Assembly (NCBI RefSeq): GCF_003865345.1
Contig: NZ_RMVE01000005.1
Coordinates: 330,849-394,848 of the forward strand
Source: Nonlabens xiamenensis
Lineage (GTDB): Bacteria > Bacteroidota > Bacteroidia > Flavobacteriales > Flavobacteriaceae
Direction: 5' to 3'
Length of the DNA stretch: 64,000 nucleotides
Positions 44,709 through 54,576 of the stretch are shown here, piece after piece. Both the position numbers and the translations under genes were made by a program. Each line of letters opens with the position of its first letter. Position 1 is the stretch's first letter. The notes beneath the pieces were generated by a model. That model saw nothing but the letters and a program-made list of their open reading frames with translations, had not been told where the DNA came from and ran no database searches.

Positions 44709-45626
44709 CTATAAGTAATATTTGATTCTAAAAATTCCCATTGACAGAATACCCAAAAGCAATATCACTTTCAGCACCACTGATAAGATCTTAAAATCTC
44801 TTACCTGGGACGCACTCAATAGTTTGATCCCCACAAATAACAACGGACCAATAATTAGAAAAATAAAGTAATGGGTGGCCCACTGATTCTCGTACAAGAA
44901 TTCATAGACAAAAAATGCCAGCAGAATAACGACCAGAAATGTAAAGACAGCGATCCACTGCGCAGCTCTGGTTCTCCCTAATACAATCGCAATGGTTGTT
45001 CGACCTCCTTTATTGTCCCCATTAACATCCTCACAATCTTTGACCCATTCCCTGATCAGGTTGATCAAAAAGGCCAATACGGCAAATTCCAGCAATCTGG
45101 CCAATAAAAATTGAAATAAGCCTTGGGTTTCAGGTGATATAACTGGGTAGAGCTCAAACACTCCAGTAATGACAACGACCAACCCCACCAATAAGGAAAT
45201 CAAAATATTGCCAATCAACAACATTGCCTTCAGGCTACTCGCATACGTATAAAGCAGGAAAGCCACCACAATGAATACGCTAGCCAATACAGGTTTCCCC
45301 AAACTATTGGCCAAAACAAAACCTAAAACTACAGCCAGACTAGTGAATACAATGTACAATCCAAAAGCATGACGCTCGCTCATATGGCGTCCGACAATAA
45401 TTTTTTCAGGTTTATTGACTTGATCAATCTCCACATCATAAATATCATTGATGATATTTCCACTGGCCGTCAGTAGGGCAGTAGATGCAATGAGCATAAA
45501 GAGTTGCCAGTCCGCTAAGCCTAATTGGATACCAGAAGGCACCAATAAACCATACACCACGACCAATTGTGTAAGAATGGTCATAAGCACATTGGGCCAG
45601 CGTATGATATTGAGATACTTCTTCAT
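44709..45626 (-). CDS. UbiA-family prenyltransferase
   Basis: The protein has 305 residues and eight or nine TM helices. The two Asp-rich motifs are present: NDIYDVEIDQVNKP and KDCEDVNGDNKGG, which bind Mg and the prenyl diphosphate. In Bacteroidota this gene often neighbours maf and a KdsC-like phosphatase, as here, and is commonly annotated as geranylgeranylglycerol-phosphate geranylgeranyltransferase; the acceptor is not certain. Confidence 0.88.
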   Translation of the reverse strand: MKKYLNIIRWPNVLMTILTQLVVVYGLLVPSGIQLGLADWQLFMLIASTALLTASGNIINDIYDVEIDQVNKPEKIIVGRHMSERHAFGLYIVFTSLAVVLGFVLANSLGKPVLASVFIVVAFLLYTYASSLKAMLLIGNILISLLVGLVVVITGVFELYPVISPETQGLFQFLLARLLEFAVLAFLINLIREWVKDCEDVNGDNKGGRTTIAIVLGRTRAAQWIAVFTFLVVILLAFFVYEFLYENQWATHYFIFLIIGPLLFVGIKLLSASQVRDFKILSVVLKVILLLGILSMGIFRIKYYL

Positions 45627-45641
45627 GCGTTTGTGATTCTT

Positions 45642-46175
45642 TTATATCGAGGGAAGCTTGTTCCCATCTTGTGGATTCCACTTGCCTTGCACTTTAAGTA
45701 CTTGTTCGATGATATCCCTGACACAGCAATCACCTCCTTTACGGTGGGAAATATACTGGCTTACGGCCTTAATTTCGGGAATAGCATCCTGCGGGCAACA
45801 GCCCAAACCGGCATAGCGCAGGGCAGGTACGTCTGGCATATCATCGCCCATATAAACAATTTCCTCAGGTTTTAGATCATATTTGGTGACGTACTCCGTC
45901 AGTTGTACCATCTTGTCATGAGCATTGAGAAATACATCTGTAACACCCAACCCCATCAATCTTGATTTAACCCCATCGTTGCGTCCACCAGTGATGATAC
46001 AAACCTTGTAGCCTTGGTGCAAAGCTGCTTTTATCGCATAGCCATCTTTTGCATTCATTGTACGTAGGAGTTCGCCACTCTCAGAAATGAGCAGGCGACC
46101 ATCCGTCAGCACGCCATCCACATCAAAAATAAAAGTGCTGATGTCGTGCAGTAATTCTTTATAGCTTTTGGGCAT
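45642..46175 (-). CDS. HAD phosphatase, KdsC-like
   Basis: With ATG 46175 the protein has 177 residues, the usual KdsC size. The HAD motif I is FDVDGVLTDG (nucleophile Asp), motif II is ITGG, and motif IV is VYMGDDMPDV. KdsC removes phosphate from KDO-8-phosphate in lipopolysaccharide synthesis. The start overlaps the end of the upstream Rossmann gene by 17 bases, so the two are coupled. Confidence 0.88.
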   Translation of the reverse strand: MPKSYKELLHDISTFIFDVDGVLTDGRLLISESGELLRTMNAKDGYAIKAALHQGYKVCIITGGRNDGVKSRLMGLGVTDVFLNAHDKMVQLTEYVTKYDLKPEEIVYMGDDMPDVPALRYAGLGCCPQDAIPEIKAVSQYISHRKGGDCCVRDIIEQVLKVQGKWNPQDGNKLPSI

Positions 46176-46944
46176 GGGTTTCTTGTATGGATTGGGTAAT
46201 AGTTTTGTACATAGGGTGGTCAGAAGGTGGTAATAATGCCAAATGGGCCAAGATGGTGGATTGATCTTGGCGCAGTGCCGGTCCAGTTTGTGCATTTTTG
46301 GCCCCTAAATTCAAGGCTTTTTGCAAAGTTTCTTCCATCAACGGTTGCAGGAGTCCGCTGGGAATCTCAGCCTCTTGTAAAATAGTTTCTGCTTTGGTGT
46401 AGCAATGATTGACAAAATTATTCACATAGACTGCAGCCAGGTGTAATTGACGTCGTTGAAGTGAATCCAGGTGGAATCGCTTTCGCGAAAGCGAACTGGC
46501 CACTCGTTCCAATATTTTCATGGTAGATGAATCACTGGCTTCTAAACATAGGGCCAATTGACTGAAATCCACCGAACGCTTTTTGCTAAAGCTCTGGGGT
46601 ATATAAAAGACTCCATGATTTTCGTGATCGGAAAGCGCTTGCATAGCTACGCTACCACTGGTATGAGCAATTATACTGTTTTGATGACTTAAACTGCTTG
46701 ATACAGCGGGAACCTGATCGTCAGGAACGCATAATAAAATAAGATCCGCGTCCGGTAGTTGATCCAGGTTTTTGATCAAAGGGGCAGATACGAACTCCAA
46801 TGGACGACCAGATCGGTTGTAGTAACCTACTAATTCCACTTCGGACACATCAGCCTTTGAACTTTCCGGAATTCCAGAGGCGTCAAACGCCCTGCAAAGA
46901 TGGGTTCCCAGATTACCGGTGCCTATGACAACTATCTTGATCAT
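46159..46944 (-). CDS. Rossmann-fold protein with DUF2520 domain
   Basis: With ATG 46944 the protein has 261 residues. MIKIVVIGTGNLGTHLCRAF is a GxGxxG dinucleotide-binding start. The C-terminal helical domain (LHLAAVYVNNFVNHCYTKAE) is the DUF2520 type, related to NADP-dependent ketopantoate or pyrroline-carboxylate reductases. The substrate is unknown. First gene of the operon; it contains palindrome copy 4. Confidence 0.85.
   Translation of the reverse strand: MIKIVVIGTGNLGTHLCRAFDASGIPESSKADVSEVELVGYYNRSGRPLEFVSAPLIKNLDQLPDADLILLCVPDDQVPAVSSSLSHQNSIIAHTSGSVAMQALSDHENHGVFYIPQSFSKKRSVDFSQLALCLEASDSSTMKILERVASSLSRKRFHLDSLQRRQLHLAAVYVNNFVNHCYTKAETILQEAEIPSGLLQPLMEETLQKALNLGAKNAQTGPALRQDQSTILAHLALLPPSDHPMYKTITQSIQETHAQKL
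46478..46493. repeat. Palindrome CGCTTTCGCGAAAGCG, copy 4
   Basis: Perfect copy within the DUF2520 gene, in frame on the minus strand as SLSRKR, as in copy 2. Confidence 0.9.
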
Positions 46945-47004
46945 CGTGTAAAAATACACATTGAAGGCCGACTCACAAGCTATGGCTGTACGGCTTTTGT
47001 GAAG

Positions 47005-47012
47005 TATCTTTG
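47005..47012 (+). promoter_or_regulatory. Promoter -7 element of ccsBA
   Basis: TATCTTTG matches TAnnTTTG, 20 bases before the start at 47032. Confidence 0.5.
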
Positions 47013-47031
47013 CAACCTGTAAAAAAGACCT

Positions 47032-50000
47032 ATGAAACAACGTATTGTTGACCTGCTTTTTGGTACGAGAACCATGGCGGTTTTATTACTGGTTTTTGCC
47101 GCCAGTATGGCTGCAGGAACTATTATCGAAGATAAATACGATACGCCCACATCGAAGATCTGGATCTACAATACTTGGTGGTTTTCCCTGTTGATGTTGT
47201 GGCTCATGCTGAATTTTATAGGCAATATCAAACGTTACCAACTGCTGCAATGGAAAAAATGGGCTACGCTTACCTTGCACCTTTCATGGATTCTAATCAT
47301 TATTGGCGCAGGAATCACCAGATATATTTCGTTTGAAGGGATGATGTTGATCAGAGAAGGTCAAACCGAAAACAGCTTTTTAAGCGAAGAAACCTATTTC
47401 AGCGCTGTGATTCAGGGCGAAGACCCTAATGGCAGACCCATGCAGCGCAAGGTGAAAACACCAGTCCTGTTATCCCAATATGATTACGAACGAGACTTGA
47501 GCTTTGATTTTTACGATCAGCAAGTTGAAGTCACCGTGGATAGTTTAATCTTTGATGCAGTAGAAGGCCTGAAGCCTTCAGAAGGTGATCAAGCTGGTCG
47601 ATATCTCAAAATCGTTGAAGCAGGCAGTGGTACCCGACATGATCACTTGATCAAAGATGGAGAAGAAGCCAGTATTCACAATGTACTATTTGGCGTCAAT
47701 ATCGATCCAGAAGTCGCTGCGCAAAAAGGATTGATCAATATTACTGAGAATTGGAATGGGTATACCATACAAACGCCTTATGAAGGGGAGTTTTTACGTA
47801 TGGCCGACCAAATGAAAGGTGAGGTCACTAAGGACAGTATTCAACCCCTGCAATTGCGATCCCTATACACGCTGGCAGGAATGCAGTTTGTTATACCAGA
47901 ACCTATTAAACAAGGTGAAGTAGGGATTGTCAAAAGTCCTGAACCCACAAAAGCCCAAGCACATGGAATCCTGGCCACCATACGCAGTGGAGGAGAAGAA
48001 AAACAAATCGAACTTCTGGGTGGAAAAGGGATTATTTCAGACTTTACCGATCTGGAAATAAATGGACTGAAAATTTACTTGAAGTATGGGTCTATTGCCA
48101 GAGAGTTGCCTTTTGATATCCGCTTGAACGACTTTATTGCCAAAAAATATCCTGGAACTGAGAAAGCCTATGCAGCCTTTGAAAGTAAAGTCACCGTGAT
48201 TGATGACGGGCAAGAGAAGGACGAGCATATTTATATGAATCATGTTTTGGATAAAGAAGGATATCGTTTTTTTCAGGCAGGGTTTGATCCAGATGAGTTG
48301 GGTACGCACCTCTCTGTGAATCACGACTTTTGGGGAAAGACGGTTACCTATACCGGTTATTTCTTATTGTATCTCGGGCTCATGGCGCTTCTGTTTGACC
48401 CCAATACAAGATTCGGCGAACTTAAGCGCCTGATTGATCGTGTAGAAAGCCGTAAGGCCAAGCAAGTTGTTCTAAGTTTAGCCATATTTTTAAGTTGTAG
48501 CATAGGGATTGCTCAAGAGGAATTGTCAACCGATCACTCTGGCCATGATCATTCCCAGCAAGAGGCACACTCCACAGCCATCGACAATCGGGAGTCAGTG
48601 AGCACTAATCAAGATGCAGCAACCTTGGAACAGCCTGCAACTGATCCTGGTGAAATTGATTTTTCTACCCAAAAAATGCCACCGATTCCAAGAGCATTTG
48701 CGGACAGTATCATCGTTGCTAATATGGTACCACTCGCTCAGGCCGAACAATTTGGTAGAGTAGTCGTCCAGGATGAAGGAAGGATGAAACCCATGTCCAC
48801 TTTGTCCAGCGAGATATTGAGAAGACTCTCTGAAAGGGATTATTATGAGGCTAAAGTAGGTGATAGCGTTGTTCAACTAACACCTGAACAAACCATAATT
48901 AGTATGATGCAGTTCAGGGACTTATGGTTTGATGTACCCCTTATAAAATTGAATTACAAGAATGATTCGCTTAAAACCATTTTGGGTGTCGATAAAAGCA
49001 CCAAATATGCGAGAGGTATGGATTTTTGGAGGAGGGCAGACAGTACGTTGGGAAGCTATAAAATCAGCCCCTATCTGGATGAAGCCAACACAGCTGATGT
49101 CAAGACCAGTATTCAGCAAGGATTTATAGATATCAATTACAGTGTAGGTTTATTAGATCAAGTGATTTCTGGATCTATTTTCAAGATTTTCCCTAAGCCA
49201 GGAGCTGAGAATAATCGTTGGTTTTCCCCATTGGAATTTGAGGAAGCGAATTACGAGCGAGAGATGGATCGCAATTTCGTGAGAGATTTTATCCCAGCCT
49301 ACAGTACCTTATTGATCAGAGGGAATGCCACAGATGATTATGTAAATGCTAATGCAGCGTTGAACAGCCTATTTGAATTTCAACGTAATTATGGAGCAGA
49401 GGTTATTCCTAGCAAAGAAAAAATAGAAGCAGAAATATTATACAACAAATACAATATATTTAAAAACCTGTTTAAATGGTACGACTGGTTTGGGGTGATC
49501 ATGTTGATCCTCATCATAGTGGAAATCATACGTCCCATCAAGCAAATGAAATGGATCATCGTCTTTCATAAGTGGGTGATTGTAGGCTTGTTTCTCGTGC
49601 ATACAGCGGCATTGATCATGCGGTGGTACCTCAGTGGACATGCACCCTGGTCTGATGCTTATGAATCCCTGATTTATGTAGCGTGGGCCACCATGGCTGT
49701 TGGATTGATGCTTGGACGAAAGAGCGAAATGACCATAGCGGCTACTGCTTTTGTGGTGTCTATCATTTTATGGGTAGCACAGTTAAATTGGTTGGATCCA
49801 GCCATCGGAAACCTACAGCCCGTATTGGATTCCTACTGGCTGATGATACATGTGGCGGTGATTGTGGGAAGTTATGGCCCCTTTGCCCTGGGTATGATCT
49901 TAGGTTTGGTGAGCTTTATTTTAATGATATTTTCCAACCGTTCCAATGCCAAAATTATGGATTTGAACATCAAGGAACTTACCTATATTAATGAAGTGGC

Positions 50001-50391
50001 TCTAACTATTGGTTTGATCATGTTGACCATTGGGAATTTCCTGGGCGGTATGTGGGCCAATGAATCTTGGGGGCGTTACTGGGGTTGGGATCCAAAAGAA
50101 ACCTGGGCCCTGATCACCATATTTATTTATGCCTTTGTCTTACACTTGAGGTTGGTACCCGGACTGAAAGGTCGGTGGACTTTCAACTTATGGTCTATCC
50201 TCGCTTTTTATAGCGTTTTGATGACCTATTTTGGAGTCAATTTTTATTTATCAGGCCTACACAGCTATGCCAGCGGAGATCAGATCATCAGTTACAAATT
50301 CATAGGTATATCCTTATTGGTTATCGCTGCTCTGGCGATCACTGCATATTTTCGCGAAAAGCGAGTGTACTCCAGGCGTAAAATTAAATAA
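47032..50391 (+). CDS. Cytochrome c biogenesis fusion ResB-CcsA (CcsBA)
   Basis: The protein has 1119 residues. The N-terminal third is ResB-like with TM helices (AVLLLVFAASMAAGTIIEDK) and a large periplasmic domain. The C-terminal part is CcsA-like with six or more TM helices and the haem-handling WWD motif (WGRYWGWDPKETWALI), plus flanking His (LRLVPG preceded by FVLHL; LSGLHSY). Such fusions (system II) carry haem across the membrane and attach it to apocytochromes. The middle contains a hydrophobic SLAIFLSCSIGIAQEELS and a His-rich linker. It diverges from the DUF2520 operon. Confidence 0.92.
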   Translation: MKQRIVDLLFGTRTMAVLLLVFAASMAAGTIIEDKYDTPTSKIWIYNTWWFSLLMLWLMLNFIGNIKRYQLLQWKKWATLTLHLSWILIIIGAGITRYISFEGMMLIREGQTENSFLSEETYFSAVIQGEDPNGRPMQRKVKTPVLLSQYDYERDLSFDFYDQQVEVTVDSLIFDAVEGLKPSEGDQAGRYLKIVEAGSGTRHDHLIKDGEEASIHNVLFGVNIDPEVAAQKGLINITENWNGYTIQTPYEGEFLRMADQMKGEVTKDSIQPLQLRSLYTLAGMQFVIPEPIKQGEVGIVKSPEPTKAQAHGILATIRSGGEEKQIELLGGKGIISDFTDLEINGLKIYLKYGSIARELPFDIRLNDFIAKKYPGTEKAYAAFESKVTVIDDGQEKDEHIYMNHVLDKEGYRFFQAGFDPDELGTHLSVNHDFWGKTVTYTGYFLLYLGLMALLFDPNTRFGELKRLIDRVESRKAKQVVLSLAIFLSCSIGIAQEELSTDHSGHDHSQQEAHSTAIDNRESVSTNQDAATLEQPATDPGEIDFSTQKMPPIPRAFADSIIVANMVPLAQAEQFGRVVVQDEGRMKPMSTLSSEILRRLSERDYYEAKVGDSVVQLTPEQTIISMMQFRDLWFDVPLIKLNYKNDSLKTILGVDKSTKYARGMDFWRRADSTLGSYKISPYLDEANTADVKTSIQQGFIDINYSVGLLDQVISGSIFKIFPKPGAENNRWFSPLEFEEANYEREMDRNFVRDFIPAYSTLLIRGNATDDYVNANAALNSLFEFQRNYGAEVIPSKEKIEAEILYNKYNIFKNLFKWYDWFGVIMLILIIVEIIRPIKQMKWIIVFHKWVIVGLFLVHTAALIMRWYLSGHAPWSDAYESLIYVAWATMAVGLMLGRKSEMTIAATAFVVSIILWVAQLNWLDPAIGNLQPVLDSYWLMIHVAVIVGSYGPFALGMILGLVSFILMIFSNRSNAKIMDLNIKELTYINEVALTIGLIMLTIGNFLGGMWANESWGRYWGWDPKETWALITIFIYAFVLHLRLVPGLKGRWTFNLWSILAFYSVLMTYFGVNFYLSGLHSYASGDQIISYKFIGISLLVIAALAITAYFREKRVYSRRKIK

Positions 50392-50423
50392 GATGCTGCT
50401 TTGCATCTATCAAAATAAAAAAA

Positions 50424-50481
50424 AGGCTGTCCAAAAAAGTTCCTGAACATTATTATGGTCAAGTTTTTACTTGGACAGCCT
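50424..50481. terminator. Terminator-like hairpin between ccsBA and the M42 gene
   Basis: Perfect arms AGGCTGTCCAA (50424-50434) and TTGGACAGCCT (50471-50481) with a 36-base loop and A-rich or T-rich flanks. The genes converge, so it may act in both directions. Confidence 0.6.
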
Positions 50482-50503
50482 CATTTGAATAGTGGTTGAT
50501 CGA

Positions 50504-51613
50504 TCAGATCAATTTAGACCCATCTCCTTTGAAATAAGAGAAATCATGATTATTCTGGATGCGTAACAAGCTTTGATAGATCATTCGGATGACATTCTCT
50601 ACATCATCTCTGTGTACCATTTCTACGGTCGTATGCATATAACGCAAAGGCAATGAAATCAAGGCGCTAGGCACACCCCCATTGGAATAAGCAAAAGCAT
50701 CTGTATCTGTTCCAGTTGACCGCGATGTAGCACGTCGCTGAAACGGAATATCATTGTCCTGTGCAGCTTCAATGATCAAGTTGCGCAGTCGGTTTTGTAT
50801 GGCTGGCGCGTAGGCGATGACAGGCCCTTTGCCGATGGCAGCATCACCATTGGATTTTTTGTCAATCATAGGTGTAGTCGTGTCATGCGTCACATCAGTA
50901 ACTATGGCTACATCAGGTTTGATAGTTTGTGTGATCATTTCGGCACCTCTCAGTCCGATTTCTTCCTGCACCGAATTGGTCACATATAGCCCAAAATCCA
51001 GTTGTTTGTTGTTTTCTTTGAGCAAACGAGCCACTTCTGCAATCATAAATCCGCCCATTCTATTGTCCAGGGCCCGACACACAAACTTATTCTCGTTGAG
51101 AATAAAGAATTGGTCAGGATAAGTAATAACGCAACCTACATGCACTCCTAGTGCCTCAACACCCGCTTTATCTTCTGCACCCACATCAATAAATATATTA
51201 TCCTGTTTGGGAGCTTCCTCTTTATTTTTATTGCGTATATGGATCGCCGGCCAACCAAATACCCCGGTAACTATTCCTTTGTCTGTATGGATGTCCACAC
51301 GTTTGGAAGGGGCGATCTGATGATCAGAACCACCATTACGCACCACATAGATCAACCCATCGTCTGTAATATAGTTGACATACCAAGAGATCTCGTCTGC
51401 ATGACCCTCAATGACCACTTTAAACTTGGCGTCAGGATTGATGACTCCCACGGCACTACCGTAGTCATCCGTGATAAATTCATCCACATAAGGTTTGAGG
51501 TAATCCATCCATAACTTCTGCCCGTTCCACTCATAGCCAGTCGGAGAGGCGGTATTGAGATAGGATTCTAAAAAATCAAGAGATTGTTGGTTTAAAATAT
51601 GCTTATCTGCCAT
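50504..51613 (-). CDS. M42-family metallopeptidase
   Basis: The protein has 369 residues. Metal ligands are visible: His in VVIEGHADEIS, Asp in CRALDNRMGG, Glu pair in NSVQEEIGLRG, Asp in AIVTDVTHD, and the C-terminal His in MHTTVEMVH. This is the M42 (glutamyl aminopeptidase, endoglucanase-M-like) arrangement. Cytosolic aminopeptidase acting on peptides from protein breakdown. It is divergent from the DUF4294 gene. Confidence 0.9.
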   Translation of the reverse strand: MADKHILNQQSLDFLESYLNTASPTGYEWNGQKLWMDYLKPYVDEFITDDYGSAVGVINPDAKFKVVIEGHADEISWYVNYITDDGLIYVVRNGGSDHQIAPSKRVDIHTDKGIVTGVFGWPAIHIRNKNKEEAPKQDNIFIDVGAEDKAGVEALGVHVGCVITYPDQFFILNENKFVCRALDNRMGGFMIAEVARLLKENNKQLDFGLYVTNSVQEEIGLRGAEMITQTIKPDVAIVTDVTHDTTTPMIDKKSNGDAAIGKGPVIAYAPAIQNRLRNLIIEAAQDNDIPFQRRATSRSTGTDTDAFAYSNGGVPSALISLPLRYMHTTVEMVHRDDVENVIRMIYQSLLRIQNNHDFSYFKGDGSKLI

Positions 51614-51679
51614 TGTTCAAATTTTATCGGTGAAGATAATAATACGACCTGAAAATCGCTTAGGTAGGGGAAGCTTTCT

Positions 51680-51687
51680 TATTTTTG
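51680..51687 (+). promoter_or_regulatory. Promoter -7 element of the DUF4294 gene
   Basis: TATTTTTG matches TAnnTTTG, 27 bases before the start at 51714. Confidence 0.5.
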
Positions 51688-51713
51688 GAACGCTTTTGGT
51701 AAGCTAAATAGGT

Positions 51714-52499
51714 ATGAAAAAGTCAATTGTGTTTCTCTTGTTGGTGGTCGTCGCTTTCGCGAAAGCGCAAAGCCCACAAGTTCCAGTACCTAAGGATTCT
51801 CTTAAAGTCGTCGATCCTGAATATTTTTACCTTGATGGCGACTCGATCAAAGCTATCGAGCTGGATGATGTGATGTTGTTGCAAGACTTGAAATTTACCA
51901 GCAAGTACGAGCGTATCAAGTATTTGATTTTAAAACGAAAGACCAAAAAAGTTTGGCCCTATGCCAAGATGGCGGCAGAGCGATTGCAGGTGCTGGATGA
52001 ACGTTTAGCTTCTCTAGAAACTGTGAACGACCGTAAGCGATATTCTAAGATGGTGGAAGAATACATCGAAAAGGAATTTACGGCCGAACTAAAGAAATTG
52101 AGCAGAACCGAAGGACAGATCCTGATCAAGCTGATTCACCGACAAACTGGTGACACGGCCTACGATTTGTTGAAAAGGCTACGTAGCGGTTGGAGTGCTT
52201 TTTGGTTTGATAAGACGGCCAGTCTGTTTGATATCTCATTAAAGGAAAAATACGATCCAGAACACGTGATCGAAGACTTTTATATTGAAGATATTATTCT
52301 CAACCAAATCATAGAAGATCAACTCGAAGAGCAGCCACCAGCCATTAGTTTTGATTATTTTAAAGCGAGGGAGCAATGGAAGACTTATGAAGCCTCACTT
52401 CCTGAAGATTATGACAGTATCAATCTGGCTGCACGTGCGAAACGCATCCAGGAATACAAAGAAAAAAAGGCGCGTAAAGCACGTAGAAAAAACAAGTAA
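51714..52499 (+). CDS. DUF4294 family exported protein
   Basis: The protein has 261 residues with a signal (KKSIVFLLLVVVAFAKAQ) whose AFAKA is encoded by palindrome copy 5. The body is basic and helical, with YLILKRKTKKVWPYAKMAAE and SRTEGQILIKLIHRQTGDTA typical of DUF4294, and a Lys/Arg-rich tail. The function is unknown, though it is conserved across flavobacteria. Confidence 0.85.
   Translation: MKKSIVFLLLVVVAFAKAQSPQVPVPKDSLKVVDPEYFYLDGDSIKAIELDDVMLLQDLKFTSKYERIKYLILKRKTKKVWPYAKMAAERLQVLDERLASLETVNDRKRYSKMVEEYIEKEFTAELKKLSRTEGQILIKLIHRQTGDTAYDLLKRLRSGWSAFWFDKTASLFDISLKEKYDPEHVIEDFYIEDIILNQIIEDQLEEQPPAISFDYFKAREQWKTYEASLPEDYDSINLAARAKRIQEYKEKKARKARRKNK
51752..51767. repeat. Palindrome CGCTTTCGCGAAAGCG, copy 5
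   Basis: Perfect copy encoding AFAKA at the signal peptide cleavage region of the DUF4294 protein. Confidence 0.9.
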
Positions 52500-52546
52500 G
52501 GTATGGATGAGTTAAGGCGATGACCAACTCATCTTTATCCATAAAA

Positions 52547-52578
52547 AACCCTGGTATAGATTTTCTCTATATCAGGGT
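52547..52578. terminator. Bidirectional terminator
   Basis: Arms AACCCTGGTATAGA (52547-52560) and TCTATATCAGGGTT (52565-52578) with A- and T-tracts on either side, between convergent genes. Confidence 0.85.
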
Positions 52579-52644
52579 TTTTAATTTTTCAAAAACTTTA
52601 GTTATCAGTTGTTTATATTAAGTTAACTAAAGCACATCTTTATA

Positions 52645-54138
52645 TTATTGAACCGCTTGAAGGGCATCGATATTTCCGTATCCAAAATTGGAATTACGAT
52701 AAGGATAGAACTCACTGGACTGCTTTAATTTTTCCAACACCTGCGAACGGCTCCAATTGGGGTGACGACTCCAAACCAAGGCAGCGATACCTGCCGTAGT
52801 TGCTGTGGCTACTGAACTACCACCTACGTATTTGCGATCACCAGCATTGAATCCTAAGGTAGGAACCGTACGAGAAGCATCGCTAGCCCGCTGCATCACG
52901 ATGGTAAAATCTATCGCATCTCCCTCATGGCAGATATCGCATCGATTGTAACCATTGTCCTTTACTCCGGTTACAGCCACCGTTTCACTCATACTGGCAG
53001 GGAAAATCACTCCATACCAATTGGTAAATGTTGTAGAAGTCCCACCGGCAGCAATGATCAATTTATTTCTGGAATAGGCGTATTTAACAGCATCTTTGAT
53101 ATTTCCGATACTCCACAGGTAACCTATGGACATAGAAATGACCCGTACATCACTGCGGTCACCCAATTGTCGCAAGGCATCGCTCACGCCTTTGCGTTCA
53201 TGATAATCATCTAATAATACATCTTCTGTCCCTCTAAAAGCAACCATATTTGAATTGTAGGCTACCCCCACAGGCATGGCTTCATCATTACGCGGACTCG
53301 CGATAGCAGAAGCCATGGTAGTTCCGTGCCCGCAACGATCGTTGGGTCCGTCTAGATTATTGCTCCACCACCAACTTGAATCAATAAAAGTTCCGTGCTT
53401 TTGGATACTGCGTCCGTTGGAAGCTCCATCGTTGAATCGGCTTCCTAACAACGGCTGGTTGGCAGAGATTCCAGTATCGATCAAACCAACGGTAATGCCA
53501 GCTCCAGTAGAGTAGGCCCAAGCGTCATCGATGTTGTGCAGATCATAATTCCAAGGCCTCCAGGCGTTAGGGGAGATTACAGTGTAATCGGCTGAATTGA
53601 TGGACTGACCGCTCTGGTCACAACCTGAACTAGATTTTTGAAAAGCTAGATCTGGATCCTTAAACTGTGCGTATCCGATCGGCTCTAAATACCGAATACC
53701 AGCTGTGGATTGTAATTCTTCAATGGTAGACAATTGAGATATTTTAAGTTCTACTACATTGAATAATGGATCTTGCTGGAGGAGAATCTCCTTTTTATCT
53801 GTAGTACCTTCATTGTCCATAGCCACTGCAATTGCGTTTTCTCTGGCCTGGATCAAGCGATCTGATCTTTTTTCAGAGAAATATTCTTCAGGTTGTCCAT
53901 AGCCTAAACTTAGAATACCATCACCGTGCATAATAGCACTATACAATACATTGCTGGGCGCATGCGTCCAATCTACATCGCCTGTTTCTGTTAATTGAGT
54001 TTTGATAAAAGCATTGACTTCGGTTACACTGAGAAGTTTCTGGTCTGTCGAACTATCTTGCTCGGTCAATTGGGCTTCTTCATGTGTACAAGCCACAACC
54101 AAAAATAGTCCCATAAGTAAAAGAGATATTTTTTTCAT
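52645..54138 (-). CDS. S8 family (subtilisin-like) protease, lipoprotein
   Basis: The protein has 497 residues. The lipobox ends at Cys17 (GLFLVVACTHE). Catalytic residues: Asp221 in VGLIDTGIS, His271 in RCGHGTTMAS, Ser442 in GGSSVATATTAG. An N-terminal inhibitor-like propeptide occupies about 30-165. The usual oxyanion-hole Asn in 'AAGN' appears as AAGG (364-367), which may lower or alter activity. Disulfides are likely (CDICHEG). Anchored at the cell surface or periplasm. Confidence 0.88.
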   Translation of the reverse strand: MKKISLLLMGLFLVVACTHEEAQLTEQDSSTDQKLLSVTEVNAFIKTQLTETGDVDWTHAPSNVLYSAIMHGDGILSLGYGQPEEYFSEKRSDRLIQARENAIAVAMDNEGTTDKKEILLQQDPLFNVVELKISQLSTIEELQSTAGIRYLEPIGYAQFKDPDLAFQKSSSGCDQSGQSINSADYTVISPNAWRPWNYDLHNIDDAWAYSTGAGITVGLIDTGISANQPLLGSRFNDGASNGRSIQKHGTFIDSSWWWSNNLDGPNDRCGHGTTMASAIASPRNDEAMPVGVAYNSNMVAFRGTEDVLLDDYHERKGVSDALRQLGDRSDVRVISMSIGYLWSIGNIKDAVKYAYSRNKLIIAAGGTSTTFTNWYGVIFPASMSETVAVTGVKDNGYNRCDICHEGDAIDFTIVMQRASDASRTVPTLGFNAGDRKYVGGSSVATATTAGIAALVWSRHPNWSRSQVLEKLKQSSEFYPYRNSNFGYGNIDALQAVQ

Positions 54139-54576
54139 GTTATAAGGGTTTTAATTGATGTTCTGAAATTATCAATTTTTTGGGACTATTTTAGGGATTT
54201 GTTAAGCAATACTGTTATAAATACATGATTTCACAACTGAGATTCCTAAGCGATCACATAATTATCCGTAAATCAATTTAATAGCAAGTGTTATAACTGA
54301 TAATCGATTTATTATGCATTGCATTACATCAGAAAAAGTATAGATGACAGGTAAAAATAACCGCTCATTTGTCTCCATCTTCCCGACAGCCCAGGGGGAG
54401 GTTCATTATCAATTGTGAATTTTTATCCGTATCACCGTTAGATTTTAGCCATGTTCAATAGAAGAATGCATCTCGTCTTTGGAATTGATTAGCTCTTCAA
54501 AAATCAAGCTCGCAATGTGGTGAAATGATGAGAAGGAATGAAATAAGGGCCAAAGTCAGCCGAAAAAGGCTTGAAC
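54139..54576. other. Intergenic region, no gene seen
   Basis: 438 AT-rich bases between the protease start and the AraC-BLUF stop, both on the minus strand. No coding frame with protein-like composition, RNA gene or strong hairpin is visible; it should hold the protease promoter. Confidence 0.5.
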
